From the NCBI GenBank assembly GCA_034437275.1, contig DAOTUD010000010.1, positions 1 through 10,751 of the forward strand: DNA of 10,751 bases, written 5' to 3'. The notes beneath the pieces were generated by a model. It was not told where the DNA came from and did no database searches. It saw nothing but the letters and a program-made list of their open reading frames with translations. Origin of the DNA: TC-15 sp034437275 (GTDB lineage: Bacteria; Chloroflexota; Anaerolineae; Aggregatilineales; Aggregatilineaceae). Positions 1 to 7,142 of the stretch are shown here, one piece after another (the first letter of the stretch is position 1; the number at the start of each line of letters is the position of its first letter). The position numbers and the translations under genes were made by a program.

Positions 1-726
1 ATCCCCGCCGGGGCGTTCATGATGGGCAGCGATCCCGCCCGCGACCCACAGGCCTGCCACAGCGAGCGGCCCGCGCACGCCGTCACGCTGCCCGCCTACG
101 CGATCGGGCGCTTCCCGGTGACGGTCGGCGAGTTCCGCGCATTCGTGGCAGCGGGCGGCTATCACCAGCGCCATTACTGGACCGACGCCGGCTGGGCGCA
201 CCGTCAGCGCGCGGGGTGGGCCGGGCCGCAGGATGATCTGGCGGGGAACGACGACCGGCTGCCGGTGGCCGGCGTAAGCTGGTACGAGGCGATGGCCTAC
301 TGCGCCTGGCTGGCGGACGTGACCGGGCGGCCCTTCCGGCTGCCCGGCGAAGCCGAGTGGGAGAAGGCCGCACGCGGGCCAGAGGCGCGCATCTACCCCT
401 GGGGCGACGGCTGGCACACGGACCGCTGCAACTCCCGCGAGGCCGGGCTGGGGCAGCGGACGCCGGTCGGGCACTTCAGCCCGGCGGGGGACAGTCCCTA
501 TGGCGTGGCAGACATGGGCGGCAACGTGTGGGAATGGTGCCGCAGCCGTTTCCGATCCTATCCCCGGCCAGAGGACAATACGCCGGACGGGGACGGCACG
601 CGCGTGGTGCGCGGGGGCGCGTGGAACAATTACCAGGACGTGACGCGGGCTGCCAACCGCAGCGGCAACGATCCCCACATCCGGCTGGACAGCCAGGGTT
701 TCCGCGTGGCGCTGGCGCGGAACTGA
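1..726 (+). CDS. FGE-sulfatase-fold (SUMF1/C-type-lectin-like) protein, 5' end outside window
   Basis: The open frame runs in from the left edge. The first residues visible, IPAGAFMMGSD, are the usual start of an FGE-sulfatase domain, so the ATG at 19 is internal and the true start lies upstream. The 241 visible residues form a nearly complete FGE-type domain: RLPGEAEWEKAARG (about 116-129), YPWGD, MGGNVWEW (about 170-177), and a C-terminal RGGAWNN...RAANR...GFRVAL block (about 204-238). True formylglycine-generating enzymes carry two catalytic cysteines just after the GGSW-like motif. Here that stretch reads WNNYQDVTRAANR with no cysteine, so sulfatase maturation is unlikely and a ligand-binding or scaffold role of the fold is more plausible (inference). 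In related bacterial proteins this domain is often fused to a kinase or NTPase, and the missing N-terminus could hold one. The gene converges on the ATPase-kinase gene. Family call is firm; function is not. Confidence 0.9.
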   Translation: MPAGAFMMGSDPARDPQACHSERPAHAVTLPAYAIGRFPVTVGEFRAFVAAGGYHQRHYWTDAGWAHRQRAGWAGPQDDLAGNDDRLPVAGVSWYEAMAYCAWLADVTGRPFRLPGEAEWEKAARGPEARIYPWGDGWHTDRCNSREAGLGQRTPVGHFSPAGDSPYGVADMGGNVWEWCRSRFRSYPRPEDNTPDGDGTRVVRGGAWNNYQDVTRAANRSGNDPHIRLDSQGFRVALARN

Positions 727-740
727 GGCCAGGGGTGGAT

Positions 741-879
741 CCCAGATTTGCCACGGCGAGGCCTTTACCCCTATCCTCCCCAGCCCTCTTTTCCCCGCGC
801 GCGGAGAAAGGCGGGAGTAAGCGCGATCCTGAGCTACTCTCCGCCTGCGGGGAGGGGTAAACCGGTTGCCCCAGATTTG
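741..879. repeat. Direct repeat CCCAGATTTG bracketing copy 1
   Basis: CCCAGATTTG occurs at 741-750 and again at 870-879, on either side of the first ACCCCT element. The repeats stand 13 bp (left) and 8 bp (right) outside the TTTACCCC/GGGGTAAA ends. They could be a target-site duplication of a slightly longer element, or part of the element itself. A 10-mer match this close is unlikely by chance, but one locus alone does not prove insertion. Confidence 0.5.
764..861. repeat. Intergenic ACCCCT/AGGGGT element, copy 1
   Basis: This 98 bp element begins TTTACCCCTATCC and ends CGGGGAGGGGTAAA; the outer 8 bases are an exact inverted repeat (764-771 with 854-861). An inner arm, CCCCGCGCGCGG followed by AGAAAG, matches copy 2. 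Compared with copies 2 and 3 its right end lacks one 'AGGGATTTAGGG'-type unit, so only two G runs remain there. It sits between two convergent genes, where the folded RNA could act as a two-way transcription stop (inference). A 10-bp direct repeat, CCCAGATTTG, flanks it at 741-750 and 870-879. Confidence 0.8.
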
Positions 880-908
880 GAATGTTGGTATGCACCTGAA
901 GCCAGCCG

Positions 909-2804
909 TCACTTCCCGTTACACAGCGCCTCTTTCAGCCGGTCCTCGACCTCTTTGGCCGACGCGATGCGGTGCGACAGCGACTTGGTGAGCATGTGCT
1001 CCACCACCAGCACCACGCCGTCCGGCAGATCGGGGCGCAGCGTGCGGAGGTTGGGCAGCGGTTGGTCGAGGATGGCGCGCGCGATCAGGTCGTCGGTGCG
1101 TTCGACGAAGGGCAGCATCCCACCCAGCATCTCGAACAGCATCACGCCCAGCGCCCAGATGTCGCCGCGTTCGTCGGTCTTTTCGCCCAGGCAGCCTTCC
1201 GGGCTGAGGTACGGGGTGGTGCCGATCACGGTGTGGGGCAGCGTCACGCGCGTATGGTAGTTGAGCCGCGCCACGCCGAAATCCGCCAGCCGGGGCGACA
1301 GGTCCGGCGTGAGCATGGTGTTGGACGGCTTGATGTCGCGGTGGATGATGCCGCGGGCATGGGCGTGCGCGAGCGCGCTGGCGAGCTGCATCGCAATCGA
1401 CACCGCCTGCCGCACCGGCAGCCGCCCCTCGCGGTTGAGCCGCTCGAACAGCGACCCGCCGTACACGTACTCCATCACGATATATTCGAAGTCCCCGTCG
1501 CTGAAGGAATCCAGCAGGCGCACGATGTTAGGATGGTCCAGCTGCTTGAGGGCGTCACTTTCGCGCTGGAAGCGGTGCCAGGCCATCTCGTTGAGTTCGC
1601 GCGAGACCATCAACTGCTTGATGGCGACTTTCTGGCCGGTTTGCAGGTCCGTGCCGCGATACACATAGCTCGTCAGGCCGGGGTGCAGCACATGGTCCAA
1701 CTGGTAGCGCCCGCGCAGCATGCTTTCGTTGTCGTGCAGGTTCATGGCGTGTGCCCGGCGCTTGGGATGCTCGCTGCGGGTGCGTTGTAATGAGTAGAAG
1801 ACGCTCTCGTGCACCAGGCTGTGCAGCACGCAGTGGCCCGCCGAATCGGACCGGATCGCGCCCGCCAGCCAGGCTTTGATGACGGGCCGCTGCAGCAGCG
1901 TGAAGCGCACCGGTTCGCGGTGTTCCAGCAGCTTGCCGATCAACCTGGCGACGTCGGGATCGGCCTGAATCTGGGCCCACATTTTGCGGAAGATGTCGTC
2001 TTCGTACAGGTGCCGCCGCGCGGCACGGTCCACGTCGGAGAGCATGATCGCGCCTTGCGGAATGTCACGCGCCAGCCCGGCGCACAGCTTATGCGTCAGG
2101 TAGATGTCGCCCTCCGTCCACTCGAACACGCGGGCCGGCACATCCGACGACACCTGGCGCTTGCCGGTCGCCAGGTGCGCGATCAGCGGTGTGACGTGTT
2201 CCAGGCTGGCATCGGCCAGGTACACGATCTCGGTCACGCGGAACGGCGAGATGGTCGGGTCTTTGATCAATTCGTCCGGCACAAACCCGCCGCACAGCAC
2301 GAAGATCACGTTCTGCAGGGCGGCTCGCATCCAGCGGTTGACGAACATCTCGCGCACGGTGGCGAAAAAGGCCGAGCTCAGCGCCTGGGGCGTGGTCTCC
2401 ACCTGATCGAGCAGCAACACCAACACCCGCCCGCGCAGTTCGTGCTCCAGCGCGTGGACGATCGCCTCTTGCAGTTCCAGCGCGTGCTGGGCCGGATGTT
2501 CCGGCCCAGGCAGCAGGCCGTCGGTCTGCCGCACGATCTGCTGGTGCAGGTGCGCGTACCATTCGGCTTCGGGCAGGTCTTTGAACTGGTCGAGTGCGGC
2601 GTACACCGGCACATGCAGCGACGACTGGCGCAGCCTGGCCCACTGGCGCAGCAGCATACTGGTCTTGCCGCTGAGGCGCGGGCCGATCAGCGCGGCGTAA
2701 TCACGCTGGCGGATCAGGCGTTCCAGCGCCGCGTCGCCGTCGCGCAGGATGTACAGGTGGCTGGCATGGGGCGGCAGTGGTCCCTGGGTATGAAAGGATG
2801 ACAT
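909..2804 (-). CDS. P-loop ATPase fused to Ser/Thr protein kinase
   Basis: The 631-residue protein has two domains. Residues about 20-345 are an AAA/STAND-like ATPase with Walker A GPRLSGKTS (41-49), a Walker B-like strand VLVLLLDQVE (128-136; D133 present, next residue Q instead of D/E) and a helical/winged-helix tail. Residues about 368-625 are a Hanks-type kinase: VAIK lysine K396, E415 of helix C, HRDIKPSN (488-495), DFG (508-510), SPE (534-536) and DERGDIWALG. The glycine-rich loop is degenerate (LHPGLTSYVYRG), but all other catalytic residues are present, so activity is expected. There is no transmembrane segment, so it should be cytoplasmic. The ATG at 2804 (MSSFHTQG) was chosen because the longer reading from 2876 would translate the intergenic repeat. 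Its Shine-Dalgarno is weak (AAGG, 12 nt upstream). It follows the tubulin-like gene on the same strand with a 229 bp gap, and may phosphorylate a product of the same locus (inference). Confidence 0.93.
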   Translation of the reverse strand: MSSFHTQGPLPPHASHLYILRDGDAALERLIRQRDYAALIGPRLSGKTSMLLRQWARLRQSSLHVPVYAALDQFKDLPEAEWYAHLHQQIVRQTDGLLPGPEHPAQHALELQEAIVHALEHELRGRVLVLLLDQVETTPQALSSAFFATVREMFVNRWMRAALQNVIFVLCGGFVPDELIKDPTISPFRVTEIVYLADASLEHVTPLIAHLATGKRQVSSDVPARVFEWTEGDIYLTHKLCAGLARDIPQGAIMLSDVDRAARRHLYEDDIFRKMWAQIQADPDVARLIGKLLEHREPVRFTLLQRPVIKAWLAGAIRSDSAGHCVLHSLVHESVFYSLQRTRSEHPKRRAHAMNLHDNESMLRGRYQLDHVLHPGLTSYVYRGTDLQTGQKVAIKQLMVSRELNEMAWHRFQRESDALKQLDHPNIVRLLDSFSDGDFEYIVMEYVYGGSLFERLNREGRLPVRQAVSIAMQLASALAHAHARGIIHRDIKPSNTMLTPDLSPRLADFGVARLNYHTRVTLPHTVIGTTPYLSPEGCLGEKTDERGDIWALGVMLFEMLGGMLPFVERTDDLIARAILDQPLPNLRTLRPDLPDGVVLVVEHMLTKSLSHRIASAKEVEDRLKEALCNGK

Positions 2805-2832
2805 GCGGTTACGTTGCCTTGCTCTAGTGGCT

Positions 2833-2839
2833 GTTATGC
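2833..2839 (-). promoter_or_regulatory. GCATAAC box upstream of the kinase gene, possible -10
   Basis: Read on the minus strand, GCATAAC lies 28 bp upstream of the kinase ATG and 4 bp outside the left end of repeat copy 2. The same box at the same offset from repeat copy 3 precedes the tubulin-like gene. CATAAC matches four of six positions of a sigma-70 -10 box, but no clear -35 is visible because the repeat occupies that place. It could equally be an end sequence of the repeat. Confidence 0.35.
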
Positions 2840-2843
2840 ACTT

Positions 2844-2940
2844 TTTACCCCTATCCCCTGCCCCCTTTCCCCGCACGCGGAGAAAGGGGAGAGTCGCAAG
2901 TCCCTTTCTGTTTACGGGGAGGGATTTAGGGAGGGGTAAA
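2844..2940. repeat. Intergenic ACCCCT/AGGGGT element, copy 2
   Basis: This 97 bp copy starts TTTACCCCTATCCCC and ends GGGAGGGGTAAA. The left half has four C runs (2848-2851, 2855-2858, 2861-2865, 2869-2872), which make a G-quadruplex motif on the minus strand. The right half holds the mirror-symmetric plus-strand G-quadruplex motif at 2916-2936. The inner CCCCGCACGCGGAGAAAGG arm matches copy 1, and the right-hand 27 bp are identical to copy 3. It lies 40-136 bp upstream of the ATPase-kinase start and downstream of the tubulin-like gene. Confidence 0.85.
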
Positions 2941-2948
2941 GCTTACGG

Positions 2949-2969
2949 AAAAAAACCCTCTGTAAACAG
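2949..2969 (-). terminator. Weak terminator-like sequence after the tubulin-like gene
   Basis: On the minus strand the palindrome CTGTTTACAG is followed, four bases on, by seven T residues, about 65 bp past the stop of the tubulin-like gene. The stem is only 4 bp with a 2-base loop, too short for a convincing intrinsic terminator. The repeat just beyond may do more to stop transcription. Confidence 0.25.
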
Positions 2970-3033
2970 CCTGCATAAGTTCATAACACGCTCTAGTGTG
3001 CGCTCCTCACGTTACACGACCATCACGATCTAC

Positions 3034-6000
3034 TCACAACAACCCGTCCGGGTTGGCCTCGTAGCGCCGCCGGACGATCTCCACCTGGCGGGCTTTGTCG
3101 GTCATGAAGTCCAGGATCGCCGGGAAGGCCATCGGGATGAGTTCCAGCCGGTCATTATCGCGCGGGCGCACGAAGCAGTACAGCTCCAGGTCCTTCGCGG
3201 TGCGCTCCAGCCGTTCCGGCGGCACCTGCTCGATTCCGACGCCGGCCAGCTTGTGCTCGATCTCACGCAGCGCCAGCATGCGCGTACCCTCCGGCCAGAT
3301 CAGCGTGATCATCTGGGCCAGCGGGTTCATCTGGCCCCAGATCGTCTGCACGATCTCCTCCTGGAGCGTGCGCCGCGCCGTGGCCTTGTCCAGGTGCTCG
3401 AACGACAGCAAATTGGCGTTGGCCGGGTCTTCGTCCAGCTTCTCGACCATCGCCTGGCAGATCATCTGCACGATGTTGGGATGCCCGGCGGAAATCTGGT
3501 AAATGCGGTCAATCACCTGCTCGGACTGCTCCATCCACACGTTGAGCATCTCGAACGGGTCGGCCACCAGGTGATGCACCACTTTGGGCGGCAGCGGCTC
3601 CAGGCGCACCGCCTGCGCGAAGTTGAACAGCGCCGAATACGGGTTAGCGATGGCGCGCATCAGCCACTTTTCCCCGCTGAAGACGTACTGGCAGCGTTTC
3701 TCGTTGGAGAGCGACCGGAACGTGCGGAACAGCGTTTCCTGGTTGTCCGTCTGGCGGTCGAACTCCAGCAGGCTGTCGACCTCGTCGAACAGGATCACGA
3801 TGTTCTTGCCGGGGTGGCGCGCCTGGAGCGCGGTGACCACGTCCTCGAACTGCACCGGGTACGCCGTCTGCGGGATGTCCACCTCCCAGCGGCGGTTGAT
3901 CAGCCAGAAGAACGAACGATACTGCGTCGCGCCGTGACAGTCGAGATAATACGGCACGTAGTCCGAGTCCGGCGGTTTGAGCAGGCGCTGGATGCGCTGC
4001 AAGGTGGAGGTCTTGCCGATGCGCCGCCCGCCGATCAGCGCTACGCTGTGCGTCCGTAACTTGCTGCGCACCTCGTTGATCTCGCGCTCGCGCCCGAAGA
4101 ACATGTGCTCCGGGACCGGCCCGCGCGTGTAAAACGGCGAGACGGTCGTCAGGCTCACCTGGTCCAGCACCAGGTCGCGCAGCGCGCGCGTGGGCAGCCG
4201 GGCGCTGATCAAATGCTTCACGTCGGCCTCCTCCAGCACCAGGATCGTGAAGTCGACGCGGCGCAGCGGTTCGACGATCTGCTCGATATCGGGCCGCCGG
4301 TTGAGATTGACCACAAACGCGAACTGCTCCTCCAGCGGCAGCGGCGTGAGCGCCTTGTAAATGTCCTCGCTGATCTCCTCGGCGGTGCGGTTGGAATAGA
4401 TGAACAACACCGCGCAGTTGGGCGGCGGCAGCTTGAGCCGGAAGGGCGGCAGCCGGAACACCACCAGCCGCAGGTCGGCGGGCAGATCGGGCGCGGTGGC
4501 CGTGTCCTGCACGTCGAGCGCCACGCCCAACGCCTTGACCAGCGCGTTGAGCGGCTGCTGGACGGCGCGCGGCCCGCTGTGGATGCCATCCACGAGGCGC
4601 TCCCAGATCAGCGAAATTTCGCGGCGGGCGCTGGTGTGGACCAGATCGGCCATCGTCGAATCCCAGCGCCGGTCGATGTGCAGCGGCATCCCCTCCGCCC
4701 CGGCGCGGTCGTAAGCCCGGCGATAGCCTTCGCGCAGCGCGGGGATGGCCTCGGCCACCAACCCGTGCAGCACGCGCAGCACCGTGATTTCGTCCGGGTC
4801 CGGCGACGGGATGACCAGCCGGTTGACCCCGCCCTGCGGCGGGCCGAGCGCGCTAAACGGGCGCTTGACCTCGCGCACAAGCTCGTAGGGTGCCGGCGCA
4901 TTGTCGCCCGGGGACGGGATCAGCGGCGGGGTGGCGGCCTCGGGCAGCCGGGCAGCGGCCTGCTTGAACATCGGGATATCGTCGTGTTCGCTCAGAAATT
5001 CGTACAGATCGGCGAACTTGAACGATCCCTTCAGCACGCGGCGCGCGGCGTCCTGAATATCGGCCAAAAAGCGCGCCAGCCGGCGCTCCGGGAGCACGTC
5101 GTCGGGCGGGGTCCACATGCGGTACACGCGCCGCAGAATCGCGCGCGGCTGAACCTGCCCCACCGTCGCGATGTCGCGCGCCCCGTTGACGTACCACTGC
5201 TCGGTGAGTACCACGCCGGTCGGGAACTGGGGCGGCTGCTGCACCGCGTTTTCCATGCCCTTACGGTGCGCGGCCTCGAATTCGCGCAGTTGCTCGCTGG
5301 TCTGCGCCACCTGCGGGATCACCTCGCGCACCTGCTCGCGCAGGTCGTCCACCATGCGCTGCAAGTGTTGCCACGCGGCCTGTCGCGCCTGAATGGCAAA
5401 CAGATCGACCATCGCGTGCAGCGCGCCCTCGGCGCAGGTATCCAGCTCAGCCGCCAGCGCCTTCCGGCTGCCGCCAAACCGCGCCCCGGATTTGGTGTCA
5501 TATTGTTGGGCGGCGGCCAGCAGCTTCCGCCAGTGGAGCTGGGTGGCGGCCTGCGCCTCGGTGAGCTGCTGCTGAATCTCCGGGAAGGCACGCTTCACCT
5601 GGCGCTCCAGTTCTTCGAGCGCGCTGGCAGTCCACACCAGCCCCAGCCCCTTACCATACGCCAGGTCCAGCGGGCTGTCGAGCAGCGTGCGGTGCACTTC
5701 GCGCAGGTTGGCCTGCAGCGCGGCGTCGAGGCGGCTGCGCAGCGAGTCCGGGATGGCGTTGACCATGCCGGTCCCCAGCGCATCCTCGCCGACGCCCTCG
5801 CGTTCGAGCCGCCGCCGTTCGTCCTGGACAAGCGCGACAATGCCGGGCGGGTCGCCCGGCCCGCTGTGACGCTCCTGCTTGCGGATCAGTCCTGCGGCGC
5901 TCATGTCGTAGGACCACTCGCGCAGGTGGTCGGCCACCTTCGACTCTTTGCTCAGGCTGGGGTCGAAGACCGCCTGCCGGGCGGCATCCATAATCTGGGA

Positions 6001-7092
6001 CACCCACTGGCTGGTGGGCGTGTCGGCCTGGGTGGATTTCATGGCCCGCAGCGCGACATGCGCCATGCCCACCGCCGCCAGGTCCATCGCGGCGCGCGTG
6101 GGCAGCGCCAGCTTGCTGATGCCCAGCGTGCTGTAGCCGCCGAAGCGGTCATGATCGGTCGCCAGGTCGGCTGCTTCCGGCATGGTGACGGCCTGTTCCT
6201 GGCCCGCCAGGCTGGACGCGACCCAGGTGGTCACGGCTTCGGCCAATAGATTTTCGGGCGGCTCCACCGTCTCGGCGGCGGCGTCATCCAGCAGGAAGAT
6301 GCCGTCCAGCGCGCGGCGCGGCGTTTTGCGCTCCGGCAGGCTGTGGCCGATCACCGGCAGTGTCGAGGGGTAAGTCTCCGGGTGCAGCGTGAAGGCGTCG
6401 ATCTCGCGCAGCGCGGCGTACACATTCGCCATCGCCAGCACGTCGTCCGGGTCGTCGGGATTCTCCGGGCCGCGCAGCGAAAAAAAGCCGTTGATCGCGA
6501 CCCGCTTCTGCCCGCTGAGCGCACGCAGCCGCGACACAATGTCGAACACCATGCCGCTGCCCTCGGCCTCCGCCAGCGCGGCCAGCACGTACACCCGGCG
6601 GGTAAGCTGCAACTGGCGTCCGGTCCCGGCTTCGGCCAACCACTGCATCCGCTTGAACAACGCCTCGCTGACCAGCGACGCATTATGGAACAGCAGCAGG
6701 CGGCTGAAGGCACGGACCAGGGCCGGGTCTTCGCGGGCTTCCTGGGCGCGCGGCGAGTGCGGCCACCACTGCGCCACCCCCAACTGCGCGTACCGTCCGG
6801 GGATATCGCTCCAGGGCAGCTGGTCCATGTGCAGCGTCAGCCGTTCTTCGCGCGGCAGCGCGGCCTCCTCGCGCAGCGACCGGTGGCGCGCAATCGCCAA
6901 CAGCCGGACATTGCCCTGTAGTTCGCGGGGGGGCAGCAGATCGCACAGCATGGCGCGCAGCCGCACCACCGCTTGCAGCCCGACCTGCCCCAACCCGATA
7001 ACCAGCGCCGCCTCGCCCAGGGGAACCTCCAGCGGGCGCGCGCGTTCGCCAAACTCGCCCAGCGATATCAGTGACCCGTTGTGATCTTGCAT
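3034..7092 (-). CDS. Tubulin/FtsZ-like domain protein with C-terminal AAA/STAND ATPase
   Basis: The 1352-residue protein has an N-terminal part (about 25-330) resembling bacterial 'tubulin-like' (Tubulin_2 type) proteins: a nucleotide-fold start VIGLGQVGLQAVVRLR (31-46), the tubulin-signature position AEAEGSGMVFDIVSRLR (174-190), ANVYAALREID (222-232) and ALDGIFLLDD (261-270). The signature GGGTGSG is degenerate (AEAEGSG), so GTP binding is uncertain. Residues about 340-990 are mostly helical with likely coiled coil near 490-620; I do not recognise a family there. The C-terminus (about 995-1340) is an AAA/STAND-like ATPase: FFGREREI (998-1005), Walker A GGRRIGKTST (1021-1030), Walker B NIVILFDEVD (1097-1106), GHPNIVQMICQA (1203-1214), then a probable winged helix. 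No transmembrane helix is evident. The ATG at 7092 has GGAG 9 nt upstream; the extension to TTG at 7128 is less likely. It probably forms a scaffold or signalling device with the downstream ATPase-kinase (inference). Confidence 0.88.
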   Translation of the reverse strand: MQDHNGSLISLGEFGERARPLEVPLGEAALVIGLGQVGLQAVVRLRAMLCDLLPPRELQGNVRLLAIARHRSLREEAALPREERLTLHMDQLPWSDIPGRYAQLGVAQWWPHSPRAQEAREDPALVRAFSRLLLFHNASLVSEALFKRMQWLAEAGTGRQLQLTRRVYVLAALAEAEGSGMVFDIVSRLRALSGQKRVAINGFFSLRGPENPDDPDDVLAMANVYAALREIDAFTLHPETYPSTLPVIGHSLPERKTPRRALDGIFLLDDAAAETVEPPENLLAEAVTTWVASSLAGQEQAVTMPEAADLATDHDRFGGYSTLGISKLALPTRAAMDLAAVGMAHVALRAMKSTQADTPTSQWVSQIMDAARQAVFDPSLSKESKVADHLREWSYDMSAAGLIRKQERHSGPGDPPGIVALVQDERRRLEREGVGEDALGTGMVNAIPDSLRSRLDAALQANLREVHRTLLDSPLDLAYGKGLGLVWTASALEELERQVKRAFPEIQQQLTEAQAATQLHWRKLLAAAQQYDTKSGARFGGSRKALAAELDTCAEGALHAMVDLFAIQARQAAWQHLQRMVDDLREQVREVIPQVAQTSEQLREFEAAHRKGMENAVQQPPQFPTGVVLTEQWYVNGARDIATVGQVQPRAILRRVYRMWTPPDDVLPERRLARFLADIQDAARRVLKGSFKFADLYEFLSEHDDIPMFKQAAARLPEAATPPLIPSPGDNAPAPYELVREVKRPFSALGPPQGGVNRLVIPSPDPDEITVLRVLHGLVAEAIPALREGYRRAYDRAGAEGMPLHIDRRWDSTMADLVHTSARREISLIWERLVDGIHSGPRAVQQPLNALVKALGVALDVQDTATAPDLPADLRLVVFRLPPFRLKLPPPNCAVLFIYSNRTAEEISEDIYKALTPLPLEEQFAFVVNLNRRPDIEQIVEPLRRVDFTILVLEEADVKHLISARLPTRALRDLVLDQVSLTTVSPFYTRGPVPEHMFFGREREINEVRSKLRTHSVALIGGRRIGKTSTLQRIQRLLKPPDSDYVPYYLDCHGATQYRSFFWLINRRWEVDIPQTAYPVQFEDVVTALQARHPGKNIVILFDEVDSLLEFDRQTDNQETLFRTFRSLSNEKRCQYVFSGEKWLMRAIANPYSALFNFAQAVRLEPLPPKVVHHLVADPFEMLNVWMEQSEQVIDRIYQISAGHPNIVQMICQAMVEKLDEDPANANLLSFEHLDKATARRTLQEEIVQTIWGQMNPLAQMITLIWPEGTRMLALREIEHKLAGVGIEQVPPERLERTAKDLELYCFVRPRDNDRLELIPMAFPAILDFMTDKARQVEIVRRRYEANPDGLL

Positions 7093-7142
7093 CGTGCAGT
7101 ACTCCAGTTTCCGGGGTAGTTCCAACAACTCATAAGTGGAGC

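Larger units (their letters stand above)
2821..2998. repeat. Direct repeat GCTCTAGTG bracketing copy 2
   Basis: GCTCTAGTG is present at 2821-2829 and 2990-2998, outside copy 2. Because CTAG is its own complement, the ends also read as an inverted pattern: CTAG-N5-GTTATG on the left (2824-2838) and CATAAC-N5-CTAG on the right (2982-2996). This can be read as a 9-bp target duplication or as the outer terminal inverted repeat of a longer element of about 173 bp. The sequence differs from the direct repeat around copy 1, which is what target duplications would show. Confidence 0.5.

Noticed and set aside
2805..2876. 24-residue N-terminal extension of the ATPase-kinase
   Set aside because: It would translate part of the dispersed repeat; the ATG at 2804 gives a start just before the conserved ATPase domain.
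1809..4059. Long plus-strand open frames opposite the kinase gene (1809-2801) and across repeat copy 2 (2803-4059)
   Set aside because: They are antisense to the ATPase, or run through the intergenic repeat into the antisense of the tubulin-like gene; no family motifs are seen.
4105..6249. 714-codon open frame on the plus strand opposite the tubulin-like gene
   Set aside because: It lies wholly antisense to a gene with clear domains, has no ribosome site, and its product is a Q/H/R-rich string typical of reverse reading of high-GC genes.
7093..7128. 12-residue extension of the tubulin-like protein from TTG 7128
   Set aside because: It begins at a TTG, while the ATG at 7092 has a GGAG site at usable distance.
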